Notes under the pieces: model-generated
Told to the model about the DNA's origin: nothing
Databases searched by the model: none
Seen by the model: only the letters and a program-made list of their open reading frames with translations
NCBI RefSeq assembly: GCF_000746095.1
Contig: NZ_JQKP01000004.1
Location: 1-64,000, forward strand
Direction: 5' to 3'
DNA from: Ferriphaselus sp. R-1
Lineage (GTDB): Bacteria > Pseudomonadota > Gammaproteobacteria > Burkholderiales > Gallionellaceae
Length of the DNA: 64,000 nucleotides
Shown here: positions 55,445 to 64,000 of the stretch, piece after piece
How the letters are laid out: the number at the start of each line of letters is the position of its first letter
Position numbering within the stretch: the stretch's first letter is position 1
Translations under genes and position numbers: made by a program

Positions 55445-58137
55445 TGCAAGAGACTCGTTCGACCTGTTGTTACTGCGGCGTGGGCTGCGGCGTGATCATC
55501 GCCAGCGAGGATGGCCGCATCACCGGCGTGCGCGGCGACCCGGCGCATCCGGCCAACTTTGGCCGCTTGTGCAGCAAGGGCTCGACGCTGCATCTGACCG
55601 CCCGCCCGGAACTGCGCGCACTGCATCCCGAACTGCGCGACCGCCGCAGCGGCACGCTCCAGCGCGTCAGTTGGGATGCGGCGCTGGACACCGTCGCCGA
55701 CCAGTTCGCCGCGATCATCCGCCGCCATGGGCCGGACGCGGTCGGCTTCTATGTCTCCGGGCAGCTGCTGACCGAGGACTACTACGCCTTCAACAAGCTG
55801 GCCAAGGGGCTGATCGCCACCAACAACATCGACACCAATTCGCGCCTGTGCATGTCTTCCGCCGTCACCGGCTACAAGACCACGCTGGGCATGGACGCGC
55901 CACCGGGCTGCTACGAGGACATAGACCACGCCGCCTGCCTCTTCATCGCCGGGTCGAACACGGCCTATGCCCACCCCATCGTGTTCCGGCGCATCGAGGA
56001 AGCGCGCAAGCGCAATCCCGGCCAAAAGCTGATCGTGGTCGATCCGCGCCGCACCGACACGGCCAGCGTCGCCGACCTGCATCTCGCCATCCTGCCGGGT
56101 ACCGATGTCGCCCTGTTCAACGCCATGCTGCACGTCATGCTGTGGGAAGGCTGGTGCGATACGGCCTACATCGCGGCGCACACCGAGGGATTCGCCCAGC
56201 TCAAGGCGGTCGTGCTGGACTACACGCCGAGCTATGCGGCAACGGTCTGCGGCGTGGCCGCCGCTGACATCGTGCAGGCCGCGCGCTGGTTCTCGCAGGG
56301 GCCGACGCTGTCCTTGTATTGTCAGGGGCTGAACCAGTCCATCCACGGCACGCAGAAGAACGCCGCGCTGATCAATCTGCACCTCGCCACCGGCCAGATC
56401 GGCAAGCCGGGGGCCGCGCCGCTGTCGCTCACCGGCCAGCCGAACGCCATGGGCGGGCGCGAGGTCGGCGGCATGGCCAACCTGCTGTCCGGCCACCGCA
56501 ACCTGTCCGATCCGGAGCATCGAGCCGAAGTCGCCGCGCTGTGGGGCGTGGACGACGTGCCCGCCACACCCGGCAAGACCGCCGTGGAGATGTTCGAGGC
56601 CGTGCAGCGCGGCGAGATCAAGGCGCTGTGGATCGCTTGCACTAACCCGGCCCACTCCATGCCTGACCTCAAGCGCATCACGGCGGCACTGGAAACGGCT
56701 GAGCTCGTGGTGGTGCAGGACGCGTTCGCCGACACCGACACGGCGGCCTATGCCGACGTGCTGCTGCCGGCCAGCACCTGGGGCGAAAAGGAAGGCACCG
56801 TCACCAACTCCGAACGCTGCATCTCGCGGGTGCGCGCCGCCGTGCCGCCGCCCGGCGAAGCCAGGCACGACTGGCAGATCGCGGTGGATTTCGCTGCGCG
56901 GCTGGCGCAACGGCTGGGCACGCGCAACATCGTTGACTACCACGACCCCGAGTCTCTGTTCAACGAGCACCGTGCCAGCACGCTGGGTCGCGATCTCGAC
57001 ATCGGTGGCCTGAGCTACGCCCTGCTGGAACAGGCCGGGCCGCAGCAATGGCCGTACCCGTTGGGTGCAGAGCGCGGCACACTGCGCTTGTATGCCGATG
57101 GCATCTTCCCCACGACCAGCGGCAAGGCCATGTTCGCCGTCACCCGCTACCAGCCAGTCGCCGAGGACACCGATGCGCGTTACCCGCTGCACCTGAACAC
57201 GGGCCGCTTGCGCGACCAGTGGCACGGCATGAGCCGGACCGGGCGGATCGGGCGGCTGTATAGCCACGTCGAGGAGCCGCTGCTCGCCATGCACGCCACC
57301 GACATGGCGCGGCGCGGGCTGGTCGAGGGCGACCTGGTGCGGGTGCTCGGTCGGCGCGGCCAGCTCAAGCTGCGCGTCACCCGGTCCGACGAGCAGCGCC
57401 CCGGCCAGGTGTTCCTGCCCATGCACTGGAGCAGCCGCTCGATGAGCGGGCTGGGGGCCAACGCCCTCACCCTGGGCGCGTATGACCCGCAGTCCAAACA
57501 ACCGGAACTGAAGCACGCCGCCGTGCAGGTGGAAAAGCTTGACCTGCCCTGGCAACTGGTCGCGATGGCCAAGGGTGAGGTGTTGCCGCGCCTGGAACGT
57601 CTGCGTCACCTGCTCGACCGCTTCGACTACGCCGCGCTCGGGCTGTACGGGCGCGAGGAAGAGCTGGTGGTGCTGCGGGCGGCGCACAACGGGGCGGTAC
57701 CGGAGTCGCTGCTGCACGAGCTGGATGCCATCCTCGGTCTGGACGACAGCGCAATGAACTACCGCGATGCCAAGCGCGGCATCTCCAAGCGCGCACTGCT
57801 GGAAGGCGGCCAGTTGCTGGCCGTGCGCCTGACCGGCGAGACCGCCGCGCGCGACTGGCTGAAGGAGATCATCGCCAGCGGCGCGGATGCGACGGCGCTG
57901 CGCCCCTGGCTGTTCGCCCCGCTGGCCGCACCCCCCGCCGGTCAGTCGCAACGCGGGCGCATCGTGTGCAACTGCCTCGACGTGTCGGAAACCGAGATTC
58001 TCGCGGCACTGCGCGACGGGGCTGACTTCGCCGCATTGCAACAGGGATTGAAATGCGGCACGCAGTGCGGTTCCTGCGTGCCGGAACTGAAACGCCTGGT
58101 CACGAACTTTATGGAGAAAGAGACATGCAAAAACTGA
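55441..58137 (+). CDS. nasA: Assimilatory nitrate reductase catalytic subunit NasA
   Basis: An 898-residue cytoplasmic molybdenum enzyme that reduces nitrate to nitrite. N-terminal 4Fe-4S site Cys9-x2-Cys12-x3-Cys16 (TCCYCGVGCGV) with the fourth Cys in RLCSKG. Mo-bis-MGD domains include DTNSRLCMSSAVTGYKTTLG (the Cys likely coordinates Mo), HPIVFRRIEEARK, and the C-terminal dinucleotide-binding half (LNTGRLRDQWHGMSRTGRIG). A C-terminal BFD-like [2Fe-2S] domain (GRIVCNCLDVSETEILAALR; LKCGTQCGSCVPELKRL) is the electron entry point in NasA of the Klebsiella type. It ends 13 bases into nirB. Confidence 0.97.
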   Translation: MMQETRSTCCYCGVGCGVIIASEDGRITGVRGDPAHPANFGRLCSKGSTLHLTARPELRALHPELRDRRSGTLQRVSWDAALDTVADQFAAIIRRHGPDAVGFYVSGQLLTEDYYAFNKLAKGLIATNNIDTNSRLCMSSAVTGYKTTLGMDAPPGCYEDIDHAACLFIAGSNTAYAHPIVFRRIEEARKRNPGQKLIVVDPRRTDTASVADLHLAILPGTDVALFNAMLHVMLWEGWCDTAYIAAHTEGFAQLKAVVLDYTPSYAATVCGVAAADIVQAARWFSQGPTLSLYCQGLNQSIHGTQKNAALINLHLATGQIGKPGAAPLSLTGQPNAMGGREVGGMANLLSGHRNLSDPEHRAEVAALWGVDDVPATPGKTAVEMFEAVQRGEIKALWIACTNPAHSMPDLKRITAALETAELVVVQDAFADTDTAAYADVLLPASTWGEKEGTVTNSERCISRVRAAVPPPGEARHDWQIAVDFAARLAQRLGTRNIVDYHDPESLFNEHRASTLGRDLDIGGLSYALLEQAGPQQWPYPLGAERGTLRLYADGIFPTTSGKAMFAVTRYQPVAEDTDARYPLHLNTGRLRDQWHGMSRTGRIGRLYSHVEEPLLAMHATDMARRGLVEGDLVRVLGRRGQLKLRVTRSDEQRPGQVFLPMHWSSRSMSGLGANALTLGAYDPQSKQPELKHAAVQVEKLDLPWQLVAMAKGEVLPRLERLRHLLDRFDYAALGLYGREEELVVLRAAHNGAVPESLLHELDAILGLDDSAMNYRDAKRGISKRALLEGGQLLAVRLTGETAARDWLKEIIASGADATALRPWLFAPLAAPPAGQSQRGRIVCNCLDVSETEILAALRDGADFAALQQGLKCGTQCGSCVPELKRLVTNFMEKETCKN

Positions 58138-60542
58138 AACTGGTCATGGTCGGCAACGGCATGGCAGGGGTGCGCACGCTGGAGGAGCTGCTCAAGCTGG
58201 AACCCGATCTGTACGACATCACCGTGTTCGGCGCCGAGCCTTACCCGAACTACAACCGCATCATGCTGTCGCCGGTGCTGGCCGGGGAACAGGAGATACA
58301 GGACATCATCCTGAACGACCTCGACTGGTATGCGCAGCACAACATCACCCTGCACCTGAACAAGAAAGTGGTGCGCATCGACCGGCAGAGCAAGACGGTC
58401 CACGCTGAGGATGGCACCAGCGCGAGCTATGACCGCTTGCTGCTGGCGACCGGCTCGAAGCCCTTCATCCTGCCAGTGCCCGGCAAGGAGCTGGACGGCG
58501 TGATCGGTTACCGCGACATCCACGACACCCACGCCATGATCGAAACCGCCAAGCAATACCGGCATGCGGTGGTCATCGGCGGCGGCCTGCTCGGGCTGGA
58601 AGCGGCGAACGGCCTGGCCTTGCGCGGCATGGACGTGACCGTGGTGCACCTGATGCCCTGGCTGATGGAACGCCAGCTCGACCAGGTCTCGGCGCAGATG
58701 CTGCAACGCTCGCTGGAAGCCAAGGGACTGAAGTTCCGGCTCGGCACCCAGACCGAGTCCCTGCTCGGCGAGGGACGGGTGCAGGCCATCCGCTTCAAAG
58801 ACGGCACAGAGATCCCCGCCGACCTGGTGGTGATGGCGGTCGGCATCCGTCCCGACACGGCGCTGGCCGCCTCCGCCGGAGTCCATTGCGACCGGGGCGT
58901 CGTGGTCGATGACACGATGCAGACCTACGCGCCGGGCATCTACGCCGTGGGCGAGTGCGCCGCCCATCGCGGTATCGCCTACGGCCTAGTCGCGCCGCTG
59001 TTCGAGCAGGCCAAGGTGTGCGCCAACCATCTGGCGCGGCTGGGCATCGCCCGCTACCAGGGTTCGGTGACTTCGACCAAACTGAAAGTGACTGGCATCG
59101 ACCTGTTCTCGGCAGGCGATTTCAGCGGCGGCGAGGGCACGGACGAGGTCGTGCTGCACGATGCCGCTGGTGGCGTGTACAAAAAGCTGGTGCTGCGCGA
59201 CGACACGCTGATCGGCGCGGTGATGGTGGGCGACACCAAGGACGGGGCCTGGTATTTCCAGCTGATACGCGACGGCAAGAACGTGGCCGACATGCGCGAC
59301 CACCTGATGTTCGGCCAGTCGCATCTGGGCAACACCGGCCATCAGGGACAGGACAGCGCGGCAGCCATGCCGGACGAGATGGAGGTGTGCGGCTGCAACG
59401 GCGTGTGCAAGGGCACCATCGTCAAAGCCGTGAAGGAACAGGGACTGTTCACGCTGGACGAGGTGCGCAAACACACCAAGGCCTCGGCTTCCTGCGGCTC
59501 CTGCACCGGGCTGGTGGAACAGATCCTCGCCTCCACGCTGGGCGGGGCTTATGCCGCCCAGACCGGCAAGGCCAAGCCGCTGTGCGGCTGCACGGCCTTG
59601 ACGCATGAAGAGGTGCGCAAGTCCATCGTCGATGAGCAGCTGCTGTCCATCCCGCAGGTCATGCAGCAGTTGAACTGGAGCACTCCCAACGGCTGCGCCT
59701 CCTGCCGTCCCGCGCTCAACTACTACCTCATCTGCGCCTGGCCGCGCGCGGCGAAGGACGATCCGCAATCGCGCCTCATCAACGAGCGCGCCCACGGCAA
59801 CATCCAGAAGGACGGCACCTTCTCCGTCGTGCCGCGCATGCATGGCGGTGTCACCACGCCGGAGCAACTGCGCCGCATCGCCGATGTGGCGGACAAATAC
59901 CAGGTGCGCACGGTCAAGGTGACAGGCGGCCAGCGCATCGACCTGTTCGGCATCAAAAAGGAAGACCTGCCCCAGGTGTGGGCTGACCTGGACATGCCTT
60001 CCGGCTATGCCTACGGCAAATCACTGCGCACGGTGAAGACCTGCGTGGGCAGCGAGTGGTGCCGTTTCGGCGTGCAGGATTCGACCCAAATGGGGATCGA
60101 CATCGAGCACGCGCTGGATCGCATGTGGACACCGCACAAATTCAAGATCGCCGTGTCCGGTTGCCCGCGTAACTGCGCCGAGGCCGCCATCAAGGATGTA
60201 GGCATCATCGGCGTGGATTCCGGCTGGGAGATCTATGTCGGCGGCAACGGCGGCATCAAGACCGAAGTCGCGCAGTTCCTGGTCAAGGTGAAGACGCGCG
60301 AGGAAGTGATGGAATACGTCGGCGCATTCACCCAGCTGTATCGCGAGGAAGCGCGCTATCTGGATCGGACCGTGCACTACATCGAGCGCGTCGGGATGGA
60401 TCACATCAAGCAGCGCGTGGTGGAAGATGCCGCCGGTCGCAAGGCCATGTATGACAGATTGCTGTTCGCGCTGGAAGGCGCGCAGGATCCCTGGGCCAAA
60501 CAAAACCTCAACCCGCGCGAGTACGCGCCGCTCACGCTCTGA
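58125..60542 (+). CDS. nirB: Nitrite reductase (NADH) large subunit NirB
   Basis: An 805-residue cytoplasmic enzyme that reduces nitrite to ammonium with NADH. FAD site LVMVGNGMAGVRTLEELLKL, NADH site AVVIGGGLLGLEAANGLALR, BFD-type [2Fe-2S] domain (MEVCGCNGVCKGTIVKAVKE; SCGSCTGLVEQIL), and sirohaem-4Fe4S centre (RTVKTCVGSEWCRFGVQDST; AVSGCPRNCAEAAIKDVGII), all complete. Start MQKLKLVMVG at 58125 overlaps nasA by 13 bases and follows GGAGAAAGAGAC. Confidence 0.97.
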   Translation: MQKLKLVMVGNGMAGVRTLEELLKLEPDLYDITVFGAEPYPNYNRIMLSPVLAGEQEIQDIILNDLDWYAQHNITLHLNKKVVRIDRQSKTVHAEDGTSASYDRLLLATGSKPFILPVPGKELDGVIGYRDIHDTHAMIETAKQYRHAVVIGGGLLGLEAANGLALRGMDVTVVHLMPWLMERQLDQVSAQMLQRSLEAKGLKFRLGTQTESLLGEGRVQAIRFKDGTEIPADLVVMAVGIRPDTALAASAGVHCDRGVVVDDTMQTYAPGIYAVGECAAHRGIAYGLVAPLFEQAKVCANHLARLGIARYQGSVTSTKLKVTGIDLFSAGDFSGGEGTDEVVLHDAAGGVYKKLVLRDDTLIGAVMVGDTKDGAWYFQLIRDGKNVADMRDHLMFGQSHLGNTGHQGQDSAAAMPDEMEVCGCNGVCKGTIVKAVKEQGLFTLDEVRKHTKASASCGSCTGLVEQILASTLGGAYAAQTGKAKPLCGCTALTHEEVRKSIVDEQLLSIPQVMQQLNWSTPNGCASCRPALNYYLICAWPRAAKDDPQSRLINERAHGNIQKDGTFSVVPRMHGGVTTPEQLRRIADVADKYQVRTVKVTGGQRIDLFGIKKEDLPQVWADLDMPSGYAYGKSLRTVKTCVGSEWCRFGVQDSTQMGIDIEHALDRMWTPHKFKIAVSGCPRNCAEAAIKDVGIIGVDSGWEIYVGGNGGIKTEVAQFLVKVKTREEVMEYVGAFTQLYREEARYLDRTVHYIERVGMDHIKQRVVEDAAGRKAMYDRLLFALEGAQDPWAKQNLNPREYAPLTL

Positions 60543-60553
60543 AAGGAAACGAC

Positions 60554-60862
60554 ATGGAAAACTGGATCCGCATCGCCACGCTGGACGACATCCCGGCGCT
60601 GGGTTCACGCGTAGTGAAGACTCCGCAGGGCGACATCGCCCTGTTCCGCACGGCGGACGATCAGGTGTTCGCCCTGCACGACCGTTGTCCGCACAAGGGC
60701 GGCCCGCTGTCGCAGGGCATGGTGTTCGGCCACACCGTGGCCTGCCCGTTGCACGGCTGGAACATCAATCTGGAAAGCGGCGAGGCGGTCGCGCCGGACG
60801 TGGGTTGTACGAAGAAACTGGCGACCAGGCTGGAAGCGGGAGAGGTCTACCTGCTGGCCTAG
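60554..60862 (+). CDS. nirD: Nitrite reductase (NADH) small subunit NirD
   Basis: A 102-residue Rieske-fold partner of NirB. RCPHKGGPLSQGMVFGHTVA followed by CPLHGWNINLESG retains both Cys-x-His and Cys-x2-His ligand pairs, so a real [2Fe-2S] cluster is expected; E. coli NirD has lost them. Last gene of the operon, 11 bases after nirB, with a strong terminator 1 base past its stop region. Confidence 0.95.
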   Translation: MENWIRIATLDDIPALGSRVVKTPQGDIALFRTADDQVFALHDRCPHKGGPLSQGMVFGHTVACPLHGWNINLESGEAVAPDVGCTKKLATRLEAGEVYLLA

Positions 60863-60863
60863 T

Positions 60864-60889
60864 GGGTCTGCCGGGAGACCGGCAGACCC
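60864..60889. terminator. Terminator between nirD and dcd
   Basis: GGGTCTGCCGG (60864-60874) pairs with CCGGCAGACCC (60879-60889), loop GAGA, between convergent genes. Confidence 0.8.
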
Positions 60890-60891
60890 GC

Positions 60892-61458
60892 TCAGATCTT
60901 GGGCAGGGTCACGCCGTGCTGGCCCTGATACTTGCCGCCACGGTCTTTGTACGAGGTCTCGCACACCTCATCGCTCTCGAAGAACAACACTTGCGCCACG
61001 CCTTCGTTGGCGTAGATCTTGGCGGGCAGCGGCGTGGTGTTGGAGAACTCCAGCGTGACGTAGCCTTCCCATTCCGGCTCGAACGGCGTGACATTGACGA
61101 TGATGCCGCAGCGCGCATAGGTGCTCTTGCCCAGACACACCGTCAGCACATTGCGCGGGATGCGGAAATATTCCACGGTGCGCGCCAGCGCGAAGGAGTT
61201 CGGCGGGATGATGCAGTAGTCGGCCTCGACGTTGACGAAGGAGTTCGGATCGAAGTTCTTCGGGTCAACAATCGTGCTGTTGATGTTGGTGAACAGCTTG
61301 AATTCGCGCGAGCAGCGGATGTCGTAGCCGTAGCTCGACGTGCCGTAGGACACGATCTTCTGGCCGTTGACCTCTTTCACCTGCCCCGGCTCGAACGGCT
61401 CTATCATGCCGTGCTGCTCCGCCATGCGGCGTATCCATTTGTCGGATTTGATGCTCAT
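60892..61458 (-). CDS. dcd: dCTP deaminase
   Basis: A 188-residue trimeric enzyme that converts dCTP to dUTP, the substrate of the dut product encoded 16 kb away. Signatures: [60 protein letters not shown] (catalytic Glu in PFEPEWEG). Ends with [11 protein letters not shown]. Intact. It lies downstream of apbC across a repeat-rich gap. Confidence 0.97.
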   Translation of the reverse strand: MSIKSDKWIRRMAEQHGMIEPFEPGQVKEVNGQKIVSYGTSSYGYDIRCSREFKLFTNINSTIVDPKNFDPNSFVNVEADYCIIPPNSFALARTVEYFRIPRNVLTVCLGKSTYARCGIIVNVTPFEPEWEGYVTLEFSNTTPLPAKIYANEGVAQVLFFESDEVCETSYKDRGGKYQGQHGVTLPKI

Positions 61459-61479
61459 TGCTCTCCGTCCTCTCGCTTC

Positions 61480-61567
61480 CCTCGCCCACTTGTGGGAGAG
61501 GGGCTGGGGGAGAGGGAATCCAGCGGTTGACCCTCTCCCTAACCCTCGCCCGCCTGCGGGAGAGGGG
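61480..61567. repeat. Palindromic CCCTCTCCC...GGGAGAGGG intergenic repeats (two copies)
   Basis: CCCTCGCCCACTTGTGGGAG followed by AGGGG (from about 61481) and CCCTCGCCCGCCTGCGGGAG followed by AGGGG (from about 61543) are two hairpin-forming units, joined by GGGGGAGAGGG and CCCTCTCCCTAA. This is a widely dispersed repeat type in beta- and gammaproteobacterial intergenic DNA. Here it separates apbC from dcd. Confidence 0.75.
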
Positions 61568-61572
61568 ATCTG

Positions 61573-62667
61573 TTAGGTATTCTGCACCACGATCTTGGGG
61601 AACACGGCACTGTGATCCTGCGCCATCTCCGCCACCTTCACCGCCACGCGGCGGGCGATCTGCTTGTAAACGCGGGCGATTGTACCATCCGGGTCAGCCA
61701 CGACAGTAGGCTTGCCGGAATCGGCCTGTTCGCGGATACGGATGTCCAGCGGCAGACTACCCAGGAACTCGGTGTGGTAATCGGCACACATCTGCTCGCC
61801 ACCACCCGCACCGAAGATGTGTTCTTCGTGACCGCACTTGGAGCAGATATGCGTGCTCATGTTCTCGATGATGCCGAGGATTTTGATGTTGGTCTTCTCG
61901 AACATCTTCAGCCCCTTCTTGGCATCCATCAGCGCGATATCCTGCGGCGTGGTGACGATCACCGCGCCGGTGACCGGAATCTTCTGCGCCAGCGTCAGCT
62001 GGATGTCGCCGGTGCCGGGCGGCAGGTCCACCACCAAATAGTCGAGGTTGTCCCAGCGCGTCTGGTTGAGCAACTGGTCCAGCGCCTGGCTGGCCATCGG
62101 ACCGCGCCAGATCATGGGCGCATCGTCGCCATCGATCATGAAGCCGATGGACATGGCCTGGATGCCGTGGCCCTCCATCGCCTCCATCGACTTGCCGTCC
62201 CTGGATTTTGGCCGTCCGGTGATGCCCAGCATGGTGGGCTGCGAGGGGCCGTAGATGTCAGCATCCAGCACGCCGACGCGCGCGCCCTCGGCGGCCAGCG
62301 CCAGCGCCAGATTCACCGCTGTGGTGCTCTTGCCCACGCCGCCCTTGCCGGAAGCCACCGCGATGATGTTCTTCACGCCGTCCACCAGTTTCACGCCGCG
62401 CTGCACCGCATGGGGCACGACCTTGCTGGAGACGTTCACCGTCAGCGCACCCACACCGGGAACGCTGGCGCGCAGATGCGCTTCCACCTGCGCCCGGATC
62501 TCGTCCCACACGCTCTTGGCCGGGTAGCCCAGCAAAATGTCCAGCGATACGTCGCTGCCGCTCACCTTGATATTCTTCACCGACTTGCCGGAAACGAAAT
62601 CCTTCTTCGTGTTCGGGTCGATCAATTGCTTCAGGGCGGACTGGATGTCGGTTTCGGTAAAGGCCAT
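61573..62667 (-). CDS. apbC: Mrp/ApbC family iron-sulfur cluster carrier ATPase
   Basis: A 364-residue MinD-like P-loop ATPase that carries 4Fe-4S clusters. N-terminal DUF59 domain (SALKQLIDPNTKKDFVSGKS), deviant Walker A VASGKGGVGKSTTAVNLALA, VLDADIYGPSQPTMLGI, LPPGTGDIQLTLAQ and the Cys-x2-Cys pair of STHICSKCGHEEHIFG that ligates the cluster at the dimer interface. Start MAFTETD follows GGAGACACCGC. Divergent from metG, a common proteobacterial pairing. Confidence 0.96.
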   Translation of the reverse strand: MAFTETDIQSALKQLIDPNTKKDFVSGKSVKNIKVSGSDVSLDILLGYPAKSVWDEIRAQVEAHLRASVPGVGALTVNVSSKVVPHAVQRGVKLVDGVKNIIAVASGKGGVGKSTTAVNLALALAAEGARVGVLDADIYGPSQPTMLGITGRPKSRDGKSMEAMEGHGIQAMSIGFMIDGDDAPMIWRGPMASQALDQLLNQTRWDNLDYLVVDLPPGTGDIQLTLAQKIPVTGAVIVTTPQDIALMDAKKGLKMFEKTNIKILGIIENMSTHICSKCGHEEHIFGAGGGEQMCADYHTEFLGSLPLDIRIREQADSGKPTVVADPDGTIARVYKQIARRVAVKVAEMAQDHSAVFPKIVVQNT

Positions 62668-62768
62668 GCGGTGTCTCCATAAGCGGTTGCTGACGTGGGC
62701 GGGGATTTTACCCAATTCCCGCGCTCAAGTTTGTTAAAATCAGCCCCTGCTTTCAACAAGGTCACACC

Positions 62769-64000
62769 ATGCCGCGCAAGATACTCGTCACCTCCGCCCT
62801 GCCCTACGCCAACGGCAGCATCCACCTCGGCCACCTGGTCGAGTACATCCAGACCGACATCTGGGTGCGTTTCCAGAAGATGCAAGGGAATTCATGCCAC
62901 TACGTGTGTGCCGACGACACCCACGGCACGCCCATCATGCTGCGCGCCGAGCGCGAGGGCATCACGCCGGAGGCGCTGATCGCCCGCGTCTGGCAGGAGC
63001 ACAAGGCCGACTTCGATGCTTTCCACATCGGCTTCGACCACTACGGCTCGACCAACTCCGAACAGACCCGCGAATTCGCCTACGACATCTACCGCAAGCT
63101 GCGCGCCAGCGGCCTGATCGAATCGCGCTCCATCGAACAATTCTACGACCCGGTCAAACAGATGTTCCTGCCCGACCGCTTCATCAAGGGCGAGTGCCCC
63201 AAGTGCGGCACGAAAGACCAGTACGGCGACAACTGCGAAGCCTGCGGCGCAGCCTACGCCCCCACCGAGCTGAAGAACCCGTACTCCGCCGTCTCCGGCG
63301 CCGTGCCCGAGATGCGCCAGTCCGAGCACTTCTTCTTCAAACTCTCCGACCCGCGCTGCCAGCAGTTCCTGCGCGAATGGACCACCGGCGGCGCGCTACA
63401 AGCCGAGGCTGCCAACAAGATGCAGGAATGGCTAGGCACCGACGAAGACAACAAGCTCTCCGACTGGGACATCTCGCGCGACGCGCCCTACTTCGGCTTC
63501 GAGATTCCCGATGCGCCGGGCAAATACTTCTACGTCTGGCTGGATGCGCCGGTTGGCTACATGGGCAGCTTCAAAGCGCTGTGCGAAGCCAAAGGGCTGG
63601 ACTTCGATGAATACTGGAAGGCAGATTCGCAGACCGAACTCGTCCACTTCATCGGCAAGGACATCCTCTACTTCCACGCCCTGTTCTGGCCAGCGATGCT
63701 TAAGAACGCCGGTTTCCGCACGCCGACCCGGCTGTGCGCCCACGGCTTCCTCACCGTCAACGGCGAGAAGATGAGCAAATCGCGCGGCACCTTCATCACC
63801 GCCAGCAGCTACGTCGAGCACGTGAAGAACACCGAATACCTGCGCTACTACTACGCCGCCAAGCTCAACGGCAGCATCGAAGACACCGACCTGAATCTGG
63901 ATGACTTCGTGGCGCGGGTGAACAGCGACATCGTCGGCAAGTTCGTCAACATCGCCAGCCGCTCGGCCAACTTCGTCGCCAAGCACTTCGACGGTGAACT
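62769..64000 (+). CDS. metG: Methionine--tRNA ligase (partial, runs off the window)
   Basis: The first 410 codons of a class I synthetase. Rossmann entry [20 protein letters not shown] contains the HIGH-type HLGH. The zinc knuckle follows ([18 protein letters not shown]; two Cys-x2-Cys), then the active-site Trp region [16 protein letters not shown] and KMSKS in [16 protein letters not shown]. The frame remains open to the window end, so the C-terminal anticodon domain is missing here. ATG at 62769; no strong Shine-Dalgarno (AAGGTCACACC). Confidence 0.97.
   Translation, partial: MPRKILVTSALPYANGSIHLGHLVEYIQTDIWVRFQKMQGNSCHYVCADDTHGTPIMLRAEREGITPEALIARVWQEHKADFDAFHIGFDHYGSTNSEQTREFAYDIYRKLRASGLIESRSIEQFYDPVKQMFLPDRFIKGECPKCGTKDQYGDNCEACGAAYAPTELKNPYSAVSGAVPEMRQSEHFFFKLSDPRCQQFLREWTTGGALQAEAANKMQEWLGTDEDNKLSDWDISRDAPYFGFEIPDAPGKYFYVWLDAPVGYMGSFKALCEAKGLDFDEYWKADSQTELVHFIGKDILYFHALFWPAMLKNAGFRTPTRLCAHGFLTVNGEKMSKSRGTFITASSYVEHVKNTEYLRYYYAAKLNGSIEDTDLNLDDFVARVNSDIVGKFVNIASRSANFVAKHFDGE

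Noticed and set aside
55366..58041. Minus-strand 891-codon frame opposite nasA
   Set aside because: Antisense of nasA; low-complexity composition without domains.

Overview
The window is about 60% GC and densely coded. It looks like chromosome from a motile, nitrate-assimilating betaproteobacterium, probably near Gallionellaceae/Nitrosomonadales. The reasons are the rplM-rpsI-argC-erpA order, the single-operon flagellar cluster, the betaproteobacterial promoter style and the cytochrome and c-di-GMP content. The placement is inferred from protein style; no search was run.

Layout. 1-310: 3' remnant of a type II secretion/PilC inner-membrane gene. 410-3494: typA, a Bax-inhibitor-1 family membrane protein and a HopJ-family protein. 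3569-14674: flagellar export/motor cluster, with fliE divergent from fliFGHIJK and fliLMNOPQR. 14716-18648: heat-shock set grpE-dnaK-dnaJ with sigma-32 promoters. 18680-19872: VOC protein and a cytochrome c lipoprotein. 19944-29917: an addB-addA (RecBCD-like helicase-nuclease) operon on the minus strand, split by a 4.1 kb accessory insert. 29951-40482: a sensory cluster made of a FIST sensor, a hybrid histidine kinase and two very large GGDEF-EAL proteins. 40622-51368: housekeeping genes (htpX, persulfide dioxygenase, radC, coaBC, dut, erpA, argC, rpsI, rplM, a lipoprotein, an amino-acid decarboxylase). 51496-60862: nitrate assimilation operon nasT-nrtABD-(MoaD-like)-nasA-nirBD. 60892-64000: dcd, apbC/mrp and the start of metG.

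The most interesting part is the insert between addB and addA. It is AT-rich and holds a complete-looking retron: a structured msr-msd RNA with a perfect 30-bp hairpin, a nucleoside-deoxyribosyltransferase-like effector and a YADD reverse transcriptase, in the effector-then-RT order of type II-A (Eco1/Ec86-like) retrons. Next to it is a hipBA toxin-antitoxin locus bracketed by a 77-bp, about 91% identical direct duplication of the addB 3' end, which marks an insertion. So an anti-phage module sits inside the operon for an end-processing nuclease, the kind of enzyme some retrons are known to guard.

Regulation is unusually readable. There are three sigma-32 promoters with identical 13-nt spacing (grpE, dnaK, htpX) and two perfect sigma-54 promoters in the nitrate operon. 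The second of these starts transcription just before an ANTAR-type hairpin and a strong attenuator, as expected for NasT antitermination. A degenerate heptanucleotide repeat (ACGACTT-like) occurs in the dnaK leader, abuts the dnaJ start codon, and interrupts the addB coding sequence in frame.
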